Below are positions 17,071-25,826 of a stretch of DNA of 64,000 bases, in pieces. The position numbers and the translations under genes are program-made. A model generated the notes under the pieces. The model saw nothing but the letters and a program-made list of their open reading frames with translations. It did no database searches and was not told where the DNA came from. Numbering within the stretch: the stretch's first letter is position 1; each line of letters starts with the position of its first letter. Source of the DNA: Shewanella olleyana (GTDB lineage Bacteria; Pseudomonadota; Gammaproteobacteria; Enterobacterales; Shewanellaceae). The DNA lies in the NCBI RefSeq assembly GCF_023283825.1, contig NZ_JAKILD010000006.1, positions 62,001 to 126,000 of the forward strand, given 5' to 3'.

Positions 17071-18450
17071 TTAAAATCCCCAGAAAAAATTAGTAATTAA
17101 GAAAAGAATAAACATACTGATAAAGTTAATGATGATACCTGCTCTCATCATCTCAGATTGTTTTATATACCCTGAGCCAAACACAATGGCATTAGGTGGT
17201 GTAGCGACAGGCAACATAAAGGCACAAGACGCCGCAATACCAATAACCACAGATATCATGACTGGCGAGAGTCCTAATGGCTCGGCAATGGCTGCAAATA
17301 CCGGAACCAATAGTGCTGCACTTGCTGTATTACTAGCAAATTCAGTCAATAAGACCACAAATGCAATGACGGCAATCACAAACAGCGCCATGTGAGCATT
17401 ACCAAAAATATCCGTTACAAAATGCGCTAAGAATACACTGGTGCCTGTCGCTTTAAGTACCGCACTCAAGGTTAAACCACCGCCGAATAAGATAAGCACA
17501 CCCCAGTCAGTTGTCGACTCAATTTTTTTCCAATCAACTAACTTAAGACCAGCAAGAACAACAACAGCCCCTAGCGCCACAATGGTATCGAACTTACTAA
17601 TGCCACCTAAAGCCTGAGAAAGCGGTTTACTGAATATCCAACAACATACGGTAGCTAAGAACACCACTAAGGTTAGCTTGCCACTCAATGTGAGTGATTC
17701 AGTCTCGGTTTTAATTTCACAGCGTGCTGATAAGTCCGGCTTTAAAAAGATGTATAAAGCTATCAACATCGCAGGCAACATTAAGGCAACCGTAGGCAGG
17801 CCAAAGGCTAGCCAATCACTAAAGGTCAATCCGAGTTGAGCGGCTGCAATTGCATTCGGTGGACTACCCACTAAGGTACCAATACCACCAATGTTGGCAG
17901 AGTAAGCAATACCAAGCAGTACAAACAAGTAAGTGGTTTTATGATCTTTAAATTCAAGTTGATGCAATATACCTAACGCTAATGGCAGCATCATCGCTGC
18001 TGTCGCGGTATTACTGATCCACATAGACAAAATGGCCGTGACCATAAAAAGTAACAAGCACGCAATACTGAGTTTGCCTTTAGAAAGTAGCAGCACTTTC
18101 TGTGCGATAAGTTTGTCGATTCCCTGATGATTTAATGCAGCCGCTAAAACAAAGCCCCCAAAGAATAAATATATAATTGGGTTAGCAAAATTGCTCATGG
18201 CTGTTTGCGTATCAAACACATTTAAAAAGACCGCGATAATTGGAATCAAAATCGCAGTAATACTGATATGAATGGCTTCAGTTAGCCAAAGTACTGCCGC
18301 AAATATCAATAACGACAGACCAGTATTAACTCCCGGTTCAAACGGTAAAAAATTGTATAGCAAAGCGAATAGCGCAATATTGCTAAACAAGATAATAAAG
18401 TCTTTTTTATTCTTCTGTGCTGTAGATGACTTACTCGGTGTGTTTTCCAT
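17071..18450 (-). CDS. DASS/SLC13 family Na+-coupled anion transporter
   Basis: A 459-residue polytopic membrane protein of the divalent anion:sodium symporter family, which imports dicarboxylates, sulfate or related anions. Both Na+/substrate SNT motifs are seen: SNTATAAMMLP in the first half and SNTASAALLVP in the second. The paired GSPPNAIAAA and ATPPNAIVFGSG loops are also present. The N terminus is a short Ser/Lys-rich cytoplasmic stretch. The ATG is preceded by GGGAGG at nine bases. The substrate cannot be read from sequence; C4-dicarboxylate transport is likely for the SdcS-like branch. Confidence 0.9.
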   Translation of the reverse strand: MENTPSKSSTAQKNKKDFIILFSNIALFALLYNFLPFEPGVNTGLSLLIFAAVLWLTEAIHISITAILIPIIAVFLNVFDTQTAMSNFANPIIYLFFGGFVLAAALNHQGIDKLIAQKVLLLSKGKLSIACLLLFMVTAILSMWISNTATAAMMLPLALGILHQLEFKDHKTTYLFVLLGIAYSANIGGIGTLVGSPPNAIAAAQLGLTFSDWLAFGLPTVALMLPAMLIALYIFLKPDLSARCEIKTETESLTLSGKLTLVVFLATVCCWIFSKPLSQALGGISKFDTIVALGAVVVLAGLKLVDWKKIESTTDWGVLILFGGGLTLSAVLKATGTSVFLAHFVTDIFGNAHMALFVIAVIAFVVLLTEFASNTASAALLVPVFAAIAEPLGLSPVMISVVIGIAASCAFMLPVATPPNAIVFGSGYIKQSEMMRAGIIINFISMFILFLITNFFWGF

Positions 18451-18545
18451 TAAAGCGCCCTCCCTTATTTTTTATTGAGAACAATGTAAAGCACACAAGC
18501 TGCTAAGATAAAGCACTGTTTTTTAGTTAATTTATTACTTTTGAA

Positions 18546-18848
18546 TCATGCAAAGTTGTGAACTATCGCACGCTTAGCTATTGATTCGAGATCTATACGA
18601 ACAGAAACCATACTCATGTTGTGGTAATTAAGTTCCAAATAAACACTTTTAGGTATTTGCCCCAGTAAAACTGAATGTTTAGTTCCTTTCAAAAACTGTG
18701 ACACACCTCTAACAACACAACAGTCCAATTCGTGCACATACACCTTAAAGGCGATAACGTGAGCAAGATCTAAATAGAAGGCATAAAAAAACCTACTATT
18801 TAAGTAGGTTTTTAGTTTAGCTTTCAATGAATTAAAGGGTTTGTTCAA
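18546..18848 (-). CDS. Doubtful small ORF or gene remnant
   Basis: A 100-codon frame whose C-terminal part (KSVYLELNYHNMSMVSVRID) looks protein-like but is not a family I recognise. Its first 25 codons run through the terminator hairpin at 18785-18813, so the nominal start cannot be right unless that hairpin is inactive. No convincing internal ATG exists; a GTG near 18742 is possible. It may be the 3' part of a decayed gene. The surrounding 516-bp gap (18451-18966) holds nothing else I can support. Confidence 0.25.
   Translation of the reverse strand: MNKPFNSLKAKLKTYLNSRFFYAFYLDLAHVIAFKVYVHELDCCVVRGVSQFLKGTKHSVLLGQIPKSVYLELNYHNMSMVSVRIDLESIAKRAIVHNFA
18785..18813. terminator. Bidirectional intrinsic terminator
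   Basis: AAAAACCTACT and AGTAGGTTTTT form a perfect 11-bp stem with a five-base loop, A-run on one side and T-run on the other. On the minus strand it would end the M14 peptidase transcript, about 150 bp after its stop. Confidence 0.8.
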
Positions 18849-18966
18849 AATAAATTAAAACTGCCCCTTTAGGTTTTCAATAACTGCAACTGTAAATTGC
18901 AGTCACACAGTAATGATTGAATTAACCAATTTAGAATATCAATTGCAACGAAAGCTTAAATCGATA

Positions 18967-19881
18967 TTACTTACCCAATAAGTAATCAAGGCCACTACAA
19001 ATTGCTGCGACTTGCGCCAAAATACAATTTTCATCGTCTGATAATGGACTATCTGGGTATACCTCTGTGGTGGTTTTATATTGCGCTTGTGTTAAGCCAG
19101 CACACAAGCCAAGTTCTCCACATGGATAGTTAATGACGCCAAACTGAGCTAAGTCCACACCAATTAATTTACCGTCTTCATCAGCTGGGGCAATATGAGT
19201 CACTTGCTCAACGCCTTTGATAATAGCGCGCTGAAATTCTGCCTGCGGGTTTTCTGTATCGCCCACTAAGTAGAAACCGTCTGGAATATTCCAGTTATGA
19301 TTGACGATGCCATCTCTTGCGGCTAATGCGGGTCTGAACTCAGAGTTATCGGTATCGGTGGTTTCGTGCAAATCAATATGCGCCAGCACGTCAACATTAA
19401 GTTCAGCCATCACCTTTAATAATGCAGCAGACTCTTCAGCAGGACTATTTGGATAAAATGAACGGTTTGGATCAATAGCATTTGGGTTCCAGCGGTTAAT
19501 GGTTTCATAACCCCAAGGACTGACACAAGGCGCTACGATGATATTAAAGTGCTCAGCATACTGCTCAGCCTTTGTTTCAACGAAACGAATCGCACCTTGC
19601 ACTCCGCTGGTTTCATAGCCATGAACGCCACCAGTAATTAATACAACGGGTTTATTTTCATCCCAAGCAGATTTAACCAGTAATAAGGGGTATCTAGATT
19701 CATCGTATGAAAGTGCGCCGTACTGGGAAATGCTAAAGCGATCTGTTAATGCATCAATTTTGCTGACCACTTGTTGCTGATAACTGCGTTTAATTTGTTG
19801 TTGCGACAACCATTGTTTTTTATTTTCATCTGACCATTTTTGACCAGTCTCACCAATACCGTATGGCTTACTCATTTGCAT
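18967..19881 (-). CDS. M14 family zinc carboxypeptidase-like protein
   Basis: A cytoplasmic zinc carboxypeptidase-type protein of about 304 residues. The zinc ligands are in GGVHGYETSG (HxxE) and in HIDLHETTDT. The substrate-binding NRWNPNAIDPNRSF and a catalytic Glu in TTTEVYPD are also present. It has no signal peptide, so it probably acts on cytoplasmic peptides or N-acyl amino acids. The ATG at 19881 has AGGA five bases upstream; an ATG at 19899 has none. It stands alone, with a 13-bp tandem repeat upstream. M14 and succinylglutamate desuccinylase-type enzymes overlap, so the substrate is open. Confidence 0.82.
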   Translation of the reverse strand: MQMSKPYGIGETGQKWSDENKKQWLSQQQIKRSYQQQVVSKIDALTDRFSISQYGALSYDESRYPLLLVKSAWDENKPVVLITGGVHGYETSGVQGAIRFVETKAEQYAEHFNIIVAPCVSPWGYETINRWNPNAIDPNRSFYPNSPAEESAALLKVMAELNVDVLAHIDLHETTDTDNSEFRPALAARDGIVNHNWNIPDGFYLVGDTENPQAEFQRAIIKGVEQVTHIAPADEDGKLIGVDLAQFGVINYPCGELGLCAGLTQAQYKTTTEVYPDSPLSDDENCILAQVAAICSGLDYLLGK

Positions 19882-20010
19882 ATTTATCCTAGTTGTCATT
19901 ATTGTTTTGGTTATTCTAACACTATTGTTTTTTTAATTAATTGCACTAGTCCCAATAGCAAGCACCTTTCGATTGCTACTGAGATTAGCGCATTTACTAA
20001 AGCTAGCAAC

Positions 20011-20062
20011 TAAATCGAGTAACTAAATCGAGTAACTAAATCGAGTAACTAAATCGAGTAAC
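20011..20062. repeat. 13-bp tandem repeat, four perfect units
   Basis: TAAATCGAGTAAC is repeated at 20011-20023, 20024-20036, 20037-20049 and 20050-20062, then degrades into CGAGTAACTTGAACTAG. It lies in the gap between the GNAT stop and the M14 peptidase start, 130-180 bp upstream of the latter. The unit is not a multiple of three and is non-coding. Confidence 0.95.
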
Positions 20063-20106
20063 TCGAATTAGCAGCTAGAGCGAGTAACTTGAACTAGAAA
20101 CTTAAG

Positions 20107-20571
20107 TTAGGCGAATGGAAGATGATCTTTTACTGATAAGCTATATGAGAAGAAACGCGTGTCTTTTACAAAGCCAATCTTTTCATAAACGGATTGCGCG
20201 GGGAAATTAACTTTTGCCGTACCTAAATCTACCCGCACAGCCTCGATTCCTCTAGCAAGCTCAATAGAACACTGAATGAGTTTATTAGCCACGCCTTGAT
20301 TTCTTGCATCAGGGTTGACAAATAAATCATTAAGAACGAGAACCTTACCCAATTCAACAGACGAGAAAGTTTGATAATTAAGTACAAAGCCGACAACTTG
20401 CTGTTTATCGTCATAAGCGGCAAAAATAAATGCGTCTTGGTTTGTTAACCGCTCTGACAAATAAGCTGCATACTCACTAACAGGTGAGTTGACACCATAA
20501 AACGTCATGTATTGCGTAAATAAAGGCAAAATGTCGTTAAAGTCGGTCAAAGTTATACGGTTAATAATCAT
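20107..20571 (-). CDS. GNAT family N-acetyltransferase
   Basis: A single-domain GNAT of 154 residues that would transfer acetyl from acetyl-CoA to an unknown amine. The acetyl-CoA loop is VNPDARNQGVANKLI (R/Q-x-x-G-x-A pattern), preceded by the beta-strand LVLNDLFV, and followed by AQSVYEKIGF, typical of motif B. The ATG at 20571 is preceded by GAGGGAAGTG. An ATG at 20583 would add four residues but lacks a site. It lies 88 bp downstream of the NERD gene in the same direction and might be co-transcribed. Confidence 0.87.
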   Translation of the reverse strand: MIINRITLTDFNDILPLFTQYMTFYGVNSPVSEYAAYLSERLTNQDAFIFAAYDDKQQVVGFVLNYQTFSSVELGKVLVLNDLFVNPDARNQGVANKLIQCSIELARGIEAVRVDLGTAKVNFPAQSVYEKIGFVKDTRFFSYSLSVKDHLPFA

Positions 20572-20659
20572 CACTTCCCTCATTGATTGTTTATTAGTTA
20601 TCGTTTTTTGCTAGACCTAAATCCCTATCCTCATGCCTAAGCCTAGCAATAAATAATCG

Positions 20660-22645
20660 TTACAGCCCCGAGTTCTCTAGCTCTATTTCATCTAACCCTA
20701 ACTGTTTTGCATAGCTCATGTTAGGCACAATTCTTAATTCAAACTTTAAAATTTTATGACACGCTTCATAAAACTCTTCGCCTAGCCACTGTTTGTCGTA
20801 TTGCAGCAATGCTCTGAGTATTGCGTCAGATCCCGAGCCTTGTTTAATTGACTCAGGCGCCATCGCATCAATAAAGCTAGCAACCAGGCCATAAAGGTCT
20901 TTTTCTGCTTCGCCTTCAACAGACCATAATGTTGGATCGGCATATTGCGCAGCATAATGACTCGCTGCAATATCAGAGCCAATACCAAAGTTAACCAAAG
21001 TGGCTTTTTCATCACGGCAAATAATATTCTTAGGGCAAATCGCCCCATGATGAATGTCTAAACTGTGAAGGTACTGTAGTGCTGTTAAAAGTTGCACAAA
21101 CCATAAACGAGGTTGACCCACTTCAATGGTAGCGACTTCATCAAGGCCAACGCCTTGTACCCAATCTCTTGCTATGAATAGGTCATCAGACTGAGGCAAC
21201 TGACCAAAGGCCAATACACGCTCTACATGGGGATGATATATTTTCGCTAAACTACGGTAAATGTTACTTAAGCTGTGCCATTGGTTATCAACATCTTGAT
21301 AAACACTGACACAACAAGGGTAATTGCCTTGTAAATGCATCGCTCGCCATAATTGGCTGCGTGAAGTGGCAGAAATAAATTTATCTAAGCGATAGTGATG
21401 ATCAACCACTGCGCCTTTTTCGACTTCAATTTTCTGCGGTAAGGTATCGCAGACTCCTAAATCAATCAGTGCTGATAAATCACAACGAATGGCATCTAAA
21501 TCAATTGTGCTACCTTTCGCTGCTGCGCGATACCATTGATAAATACGTGGTTGTAGAGTTTTTTCAGCTAAGTCCAAAAATGCGTTAGCGTATGCCTTGA
21601 TGTCTTCACTGGTGTTCAATGAATCTTTAATATCAATGAACTCTACGTCAGCGTCTTCAGAAATAAAAATACAGTTATCAGCCCAGCCACCAATGGTATA
21701 TCCACGACGATGGATTTGCTGAAGACCTGTCACGCTGCGGCGCAGTATTTCGAGTAGTTGATAAGTGGTTTGTTTTTCAATATCAAAGATATTTAATGGC
21801 ACACCGCGGGGCATTCTAATCGGCAGTACCACTTGTTCGCCATCTTGAATTAACGGTGCACAAAACGGCACACAACTGCAGCCCGACAATGATTGAATCC
21901 GCTTAAATTCATCGCGGAGCTTTTGTTCATGGGAATTAGCTTCTATCGCATCTTCAAACTGACTAGTCACTAAAATTTTTAGTAACCAAGGTGCAGTCCA
22001 ACCACCAGGGTTATATTCCGACTGCCAAACTTCTAACCCTTGCTGTAAGAACAAACATTTAAGCTTAATAAAGTCTTGGATTTTATTGTTGCGCTGTTCG
22101 ACAAGTGCGACTTGGCCAATGGTATCCAGCACCATTTCTTTTTGCGTATCAGTAACAGGGTGGATATGCGGCGCAGTTAAGCCCCACTCCTTGGTCAGTG
22201 CAGCAATAATTTTAGCAGGGGTATAAATGCTCAGTTTGCCAGTGTCTTTTTCAACGAGGATTTCTTCGCCTTTACGACCCGTGACAAATACCATGCCTTG
22301 ACACCATGGGGCGTAGACACCTACTGGGATTTTATTTTTTAATTTACCCGCAAGCACACGAGCCACATAGTTAGCTTTCGACAAGCTATTATCTACATGT
22401 CGACCATCTAAAGACCAAGCGTGAAGCCCAGCATTTAAGCGGCCAATATAGCCTTTAACATCGACAACATAGACACCAAACTCCCCTACGACCAGCGCAT
22501 CAACTTCCATTGCTTGGCCCGTATGAGTTGGAATTTCTACATTAGTGAGGAGTAAATAATCTTCAGGAAGTTCGTCGGATAACAGGGAAAAAGCCCAACG
22601 TTCGGCATCGTTAACAGGGGTACCAAAGCTAATATGTCTTGCCAT
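20660..22645 (-). CDS. NERD nuclease-like domain protein with two degenerate kinase-like domains
   Basis: A 661-residue soluble protein. Residues about 10-125 form a NERD domain; the putative nuclease core EVDALVVGEFGVYVVDVKG keeps the D...(D/E)xK residues (Asp49, Asp62, Lys64). Two kinase-like regions follow. In the first (about 200-360) the catalytic loop reads TIGGWADN where HRDLKPxN is expected, followed by FIDIKD. In the second (about 415-610) it reads HGAICPKN, with NFG in place of DFG and no lysine in the strand CCVSVY. The catalytic aspartate is lost in both, so they look like pseudokinases. PglW of the phage-growth-limitation/BREX type 2 systems also joins NERD to a kinase, but is larger and its kinase is active. 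No defence genes are adjacent. Function unknown. Confidence 0.8.
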   Translation of the reverse strand: MARHISFGTPVNDAERWAFSLLSDELPEDYLLLTNVEIPTHTGQAMEVDALVVGEFGVYVVDVKGYIGRLNAGLHAWSLDGRHVDNSLSKANYVARVLAGKLKNKIPVGVYAPWCQGMVFVTGRKGEEILVEKDTGKLSIYTPAKIIAALTKEWGLTAPHIHPVTDTQKEMVLDTIGQVALVEQRNNKIQDFIKLKCLFLQQGLEVWQSEYNPGGWTAPWLLKILVTSQFEDAIEANSHEQKLRDEFKRIQSLSGCSCVPFCAPLIQDGEQVVLPIRMPRGVPLNIFDIEKQTTYQLLEILRRSVTGLQQIHRRGYTIGGWADNCIFISEDADVEFIDIKDSLNTSEDIKAYANAFLDLAEKTLQPRIYQWYRAAAKGSTIDLDAIRCDLSALIDLGVCDTLPQKIEVEKGAVVDHHYRLDKFISATSRSQLWRAMHLQGNYPCCVSVYQDVDNQWHSLSNIYRSLAKIYHPHVERVLAFGQLPQSDDLFIARDWVQGVGLDEVATIEVGQPRLWFVQLLTALQYLHSLDIHHGAICPKNIICRDEKATLVNFGIGSDIAASHYAAQYADPTLWSVEGEAEKDLYGLVASFIDAMAPESIKQGSGSDAILRALLQYDKQWLGEEFYEACHKILKFELRIVPNMSYAKQLGLDEIELENSGL

Positions 22646-22725
22646 TTAAAATGCGACTCCATTAATCATTATTATTATCTATAAATCATTCTGCATATGG
22701 CTCCATCCTATAATAGAAAGACACA

Positions 22726-22752
22726 AAAAAACCACCTTAAAGGTGGTTTTTG
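22726..22752. terminator. Bidirectional intrinsic terminator between rraB and NERD gene
   Basis: ACCACCT / AGGTGGT around a TAA loop, extended by A-T pairs with A-run on the left and T-run on the right. On the minus strand it would end the rraB transcript. Confidence 0.8.
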
Positions 22753-22884
22753 TTTTCAATTGCTTAACAGTCAATATATTGCTATTACTTAACTCAACCA
22801 ATTAGTTGAATTAACAGTATTTAATTAGCGAAAGTCATTTAGGCAAATAACATATACTGTCGACAATTTCTTAACTGCAAATGA

Positions 22885-23268
22885 TTAATGGGTATGTGAA
22901 TGACCATCTTCAGAGTCATCAGCAAACTCATCATCACCATCTTGATGTTGCATTACGCCCCACCCGTCAGTCATGCCATCAAATTCTTGTGCAAAGGTAT
23001 TAAGCTCAATTTCTTTAGCGACTAAATCGTCATAAGTAGGCACCATGTTTAAACAAACAATCAGTTCCCACTTTTCGATTTCTTCACTGAAGTTTAATTC
23101 AAGCTCACCATCAAGATCAGTTTGTGCGAGTGCTTCTAAAGCAGACTCGGCATCACGCTGGTCATCAAAGATTAAAAAGAAATCGACATCTAATGCTACC
23201 GATAAATCGATACCAGAATCAGCCATTGCTGCTAACATTTTACCATTATCATCATCAGGGAATTGCAT
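22885..23268 (-). CDS. rraB: Ribonuclease E regulator RraB-like
   Basis: RraB binds RNase E and alters which transcripts it cuts. The 127-residue acidic protein has the RraB core with central WELIVCLNMVPTYDDLV and the C-terminal DGMTDGWGVM followed by an Asp/Glu-rich tail ending in alternating His (HSHTH). E. coli RraB is 138 residues with a similar DGWG and acidic tail. The ATG at 23268 is preceded by AAGGA at 7 bases; that site overlaps the stop of the upstream S4 gene. An upstream in-frame start would give nine more residues but lacks support. It is the second gene of a two-gene operon. Confidence 0.85.
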   Translation of the reverse strand: MQFPDDDNGKMLAAMADSGIDLSVALDVDFFLIFDDQRDAESALEALAQTDLDGELELNFSEEIEKWELIVCLNMVPTYDDLVAKEIELNTFAQEFDGMTDGWGVMQHQDGDDEFADDSEDGHSHTH

Positions 23269-23278
23269 TATTTTGTCC

Positions 23279-23512
23279 TTATGCACTGGCAACAATTTTA
23301 ATTAGCTCGCCATTAAATTCAATGACATCGCCCACAACACATTTTTTACGCTTGCGAGTATCAACTTCGTTATTCACTTTAACGAAACCTTCAGAGATAA
23401 CGTGCTTGGCTGCGCCGCCGCCATCCACTAAACCTTGTACTTTTAATACTTTATATAACTCTACAAACTCATCACCACTTAATAGTGGGAACTCTGCAAC
23501 TTCGCTGCTCAT
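23279..23512 (-). CDS. ybcJ: S4-domain RNA-binding protein (YbcJ-like)
   Basis: A 77-residue protein made almost wholly of one S4 RNA-binding domain. It begins with FPLLSGDEFVELYKVLKVQG, then GGAAKHVISEGFVKVNNEVDTRKRKK and VVGDVIEFNG, matching E. coli YbcJ. The domain binds structured RNA, probably rRNA. Its stop is 10 bp from the rraB start, so the operon links two RNA-related proteins. Confidence 0.85.
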   Translation of the reverse strand: MSSEVAEFPLLSGDEFVELYKVLKVQGLVDGGGAAKHVISEGFVKVNNEVDTRKRKKCVVGDVIEFNGELIKIVASA

Positions 23513-23617
23513 TTAATATTGGCCTTTACTCATAAATATGTCGGCTATTATACCTGAACATGAATTAATACCAATCTTAAAACCCACCAACTCATGTAAA
23601 GGCTAACTCAATTCCTA

Positions 23618-24454
23618 TTAGCAGGCATCGAGCATACTGACAGGATCAGGGTGAATATAGTTGAAACCCAGCTGTTGGCAAATTAAATCACCGATAATTG
23701 TTTTACTCGGCATAATTTGTTGATTAAATTCAGGCTCATCTAAACTCAGATGAAGCGCCGCTTGGCGATAAAACTCTGCACGCGTTGGGTGCTTAGGAGC
23801 GGCAAGATTATAAATACTTGCTAATTTTTTCCCTTTTGCCGTCGCGGCGAAAATAACACTCACCGCTTGGATGCAATCATCTAGATGAACTAGGTTTACC
23901 GCTACATTGCCACCAGCAATATCTTGCCTTCCTGCAAAAAATTTCCCTGGATGCCTTTTGGGTCCAATTAAACCTGAAAATCGGATTATGCAAGCGTTCT
24001 CCATCGCAGCGAAATATGATTCAGCCTCAAGTAATATTTTACTCTTATCATCATATGATTGAGCATCTGCTTCATTCATGTCTTTATCGGTAGAGGGATA
24101 AACCCCTGTGGTGCTGATAAAAATAACTCGCTGATATTGGCGGTTACCAATAAGATTCTTTAAACGCTCAATATGATTAAGGTATTGACTCTCACCTCGT
24201 CTAAGTCCGGGAGGGATATTCACAATAAGGGCATCTGCTTCAAACAATGAAGATAACCGTTCAGATTCTTGTTCAATTACTTCATCATTGAGTTGGCTTA
24301 AATTAAGCTGATAAGCAGTTATTCCATACTGACTTAGTTCATCACAGCCTTGCGCTGTTGTTTTGGTGCCAGCGACTTGGTAACCATCACTTACTAACTG
24401 CTTAGCTAGAGGTAAACCAAACCAGCCGCAACCCACAATTGCTATTTTGTTCAT
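23618..24454 (-). CDS. NAD(P)-binding epimerase/SDR-like protein (YeeZ-like)
   Basis: A 278-residue Rossmann-fold protein. The dinucleotide site is MNKIAIVGCGWFGLPLAKQL (GxGxxG). FISTTGVYPS and IRFSGLIGP follow the extended-SDR pattern, and VNLVHLDDCIQAV is the usual substrate-side block. The YxxxK catalytic motif is not evident: the expected Tyr position reads TTGVYP and no paired Lys is clear, as in YeeZ-type proteins. Substrate unknown. GGAA lies eight bases before the ATG. Confidence 0.8.
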   Translation of the reverse strand: MNKIAIVGCGWFGLPLAKQLVSDGYQVAGTKTTAQGCDELSQYGITAYQLNLSQLNDEVIEQESERLSSLFEADALIVNIPPGLRRGESQYLNHIERLKNLIGNRQYQRVIFISTTGVYPSTDKDMNEADAQSYDDKSKILLEAESYFAAMENACIIRFSGLIGPKRHPGKFFAGRQDIAGGNVAVNLVHLDDCIQAVSVIFAATAKGKKLASIYNLAAPKHPTRAEFYRQAALHLSLDEPEFNQQIMPSKTIIGDLICQQLGFNYIHPDPVSMLDAC

Positions 24455-24562
24455 TCATTATTCCGTAATAAATTAATTTGAAGTATCTGAAAATCAATCA
24501 AAAATAGAAAAGTTCATATTGCTAAAAAGCTAGGCTTTCCCGTTAACGACTCTTTTATATGG

Positions 24563-25756
24563 CTATTCTTGTATATGGCTTAAGTAAAAACAGACAGGGC
24601 TTTGGGCTTGCAACGTACTCAGTAGTTTTTCAGACAAGGTTTCAACTTTGATGGTTTCAATAATATTTACGTCTTCGTCAGTTAAACAGCGAAAAGACGC
24701 TTGGCCGCCACGATCGTTACAACTATATACGTGAGGTTTTTTCGAGTCACGTGATGTCATCATCACTTTGGCAATGCAACCGTCTGATAACTTAACTATT
24801 GAGCCTGGTGGATATATTCCAAGGACTTTAACTAACACTTGAATTAAATCTTTAGCATGCTTACCTGCACGAGTTTTGAACAAGATCCCCAGGGCCACGT
24901 GCGGAGAACCTGTCTTCATCAACATATCAGTATAGTCATTTGCCAGTGCAGCGATTTGAGTAAGCTTGGGGATTTTAATTTCAGTCAGTTTATTAGGATA
25001 ACCACTGCCATCAAGAAACTCATGGTGGTGTAGTACGATATCCAGCATTGGCGCTGGAAATAGCCCACTCCTATCAAGCATTTCATAGCCAAGATTAGGA
25101 TGAGTTTTCATATAATTGATTTCAACGGTTGTTAAATCGGTGCGTTTACGTCTTATCGCATCAGGGATCTTTAACTTACCCACATCATGAAACACACAAC
25201 CTAAGGCTAAATCTCGTAACTCACTGTGACTGAGTCCAATATTATTTGCCATCATCATCGCTAACACGGCTACTGACACCGCATGCTGAGTGATACTTGG
25301 CTCTTTATCTACACTGGTCACGAAAACTATTTCTGGTTGTTTGCTTTCTGCCAAATGGGTCATTAACTGCTCAACCACAGTGGCTGATTCTCGATACGAT
25401 ACTTCTGGGTCACTGACGACTTTACTATAAGCAGGCCTTAAATCACTGGCAGCCTTATTAAATCTTTGCTGACTAGAATGAACGGACTTTTTAATTGCCC
25501 CTTGGATATCAAACTCTGGAACCACTTCTTCAACTACGACTTCTTCTGCCACATCATTGCTTTCCAACAAATGCATACCATCTATAACGGTGACATAAGT
25601 AATATCTAAGCTATTAATTAATTCTATCTCTGCCTGAGAAGTAACGGGGACTTTATTTCTGAAAAAAGGATTATTGAACCACGACAGAGGTAGTTTGACC
25701 GTTAAGCCAACCACCAGTCGCGACAAGGGTATATTAATTGATTCCGTTTTTGACAC
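24563..25756 (-). CDS. HD-GYP domain protein, probable c-di-GMP phosphodiesterase
   Basis: HD-GYP proteins hydrolyse c-di-GMP. The 397-residue protein starts with a DUF3391-like N terminus (about 1-85). The HD-GYP domain has FHDVGKLKIPD (His190, Asp191) and LHHHEFLDGSGYP (His243-245, GYP at 252-254), so metal and GYP residues are intact. There is no transmembrane segment or receiver domain. The start is a GTG with AAGG nine bases upstream. With the diguanylate cyclase at 37-38 kb, the window has both arms of c-di-GMP metabolism. Confidence 0.93.
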   Translation of the reverse strand: MSKTESINIPLSRLVVGLTVKLPLSWFNNPFFRNKVPVTSQAEIELINSLDITYVTVIDGMHLLESNDVAEEVVVEEVVPEFDIQGAIKKSVHSSQQRFNKAASDLRPAYSKVVSDPEVSYRESATVVEQLMTHLAESKQPEIVFVTSVDKEPSITQHAVSVAVLAMMMANNIGLSHSELRDLALGCVFHDVGKLKIPDAIRRKRTDLTTVEINYMKTHPNLGYEMLDRSGLFPAPMLDIVLHHHEFLDGSGYPNKLTEIKIPKLTQIAALANDYTDMLMKTGSPHVALGILFKTRAGKHAKDLIQVLVKVLGIYPPGSIVKLSDGCIAKVMMTSRDSKKPHVYSCNDRGGQASFRCLTDEDVNIIETIKVETLSEKLLSTLQAQSPVCFYLSHIQE

Positions 25757-25826
25757 TATGACTTACCTTCGAAATATCCATTTAATCTACTGGTAATAAT
25801 AAACAGGCAAATTGAACCTGATCATT

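Noticed and set aside
18883-18903. ACTGCAA / TTGCAGT hairpin as terminator of the M14 gene
   Set aside because: It lacks a T-run; the stem at 18785-18813 is a better terminator.
20011-20062. CRISPR array
   Set aside because: The repeats are 13 bp and contiguous, without spacers, and no cas genes are present.
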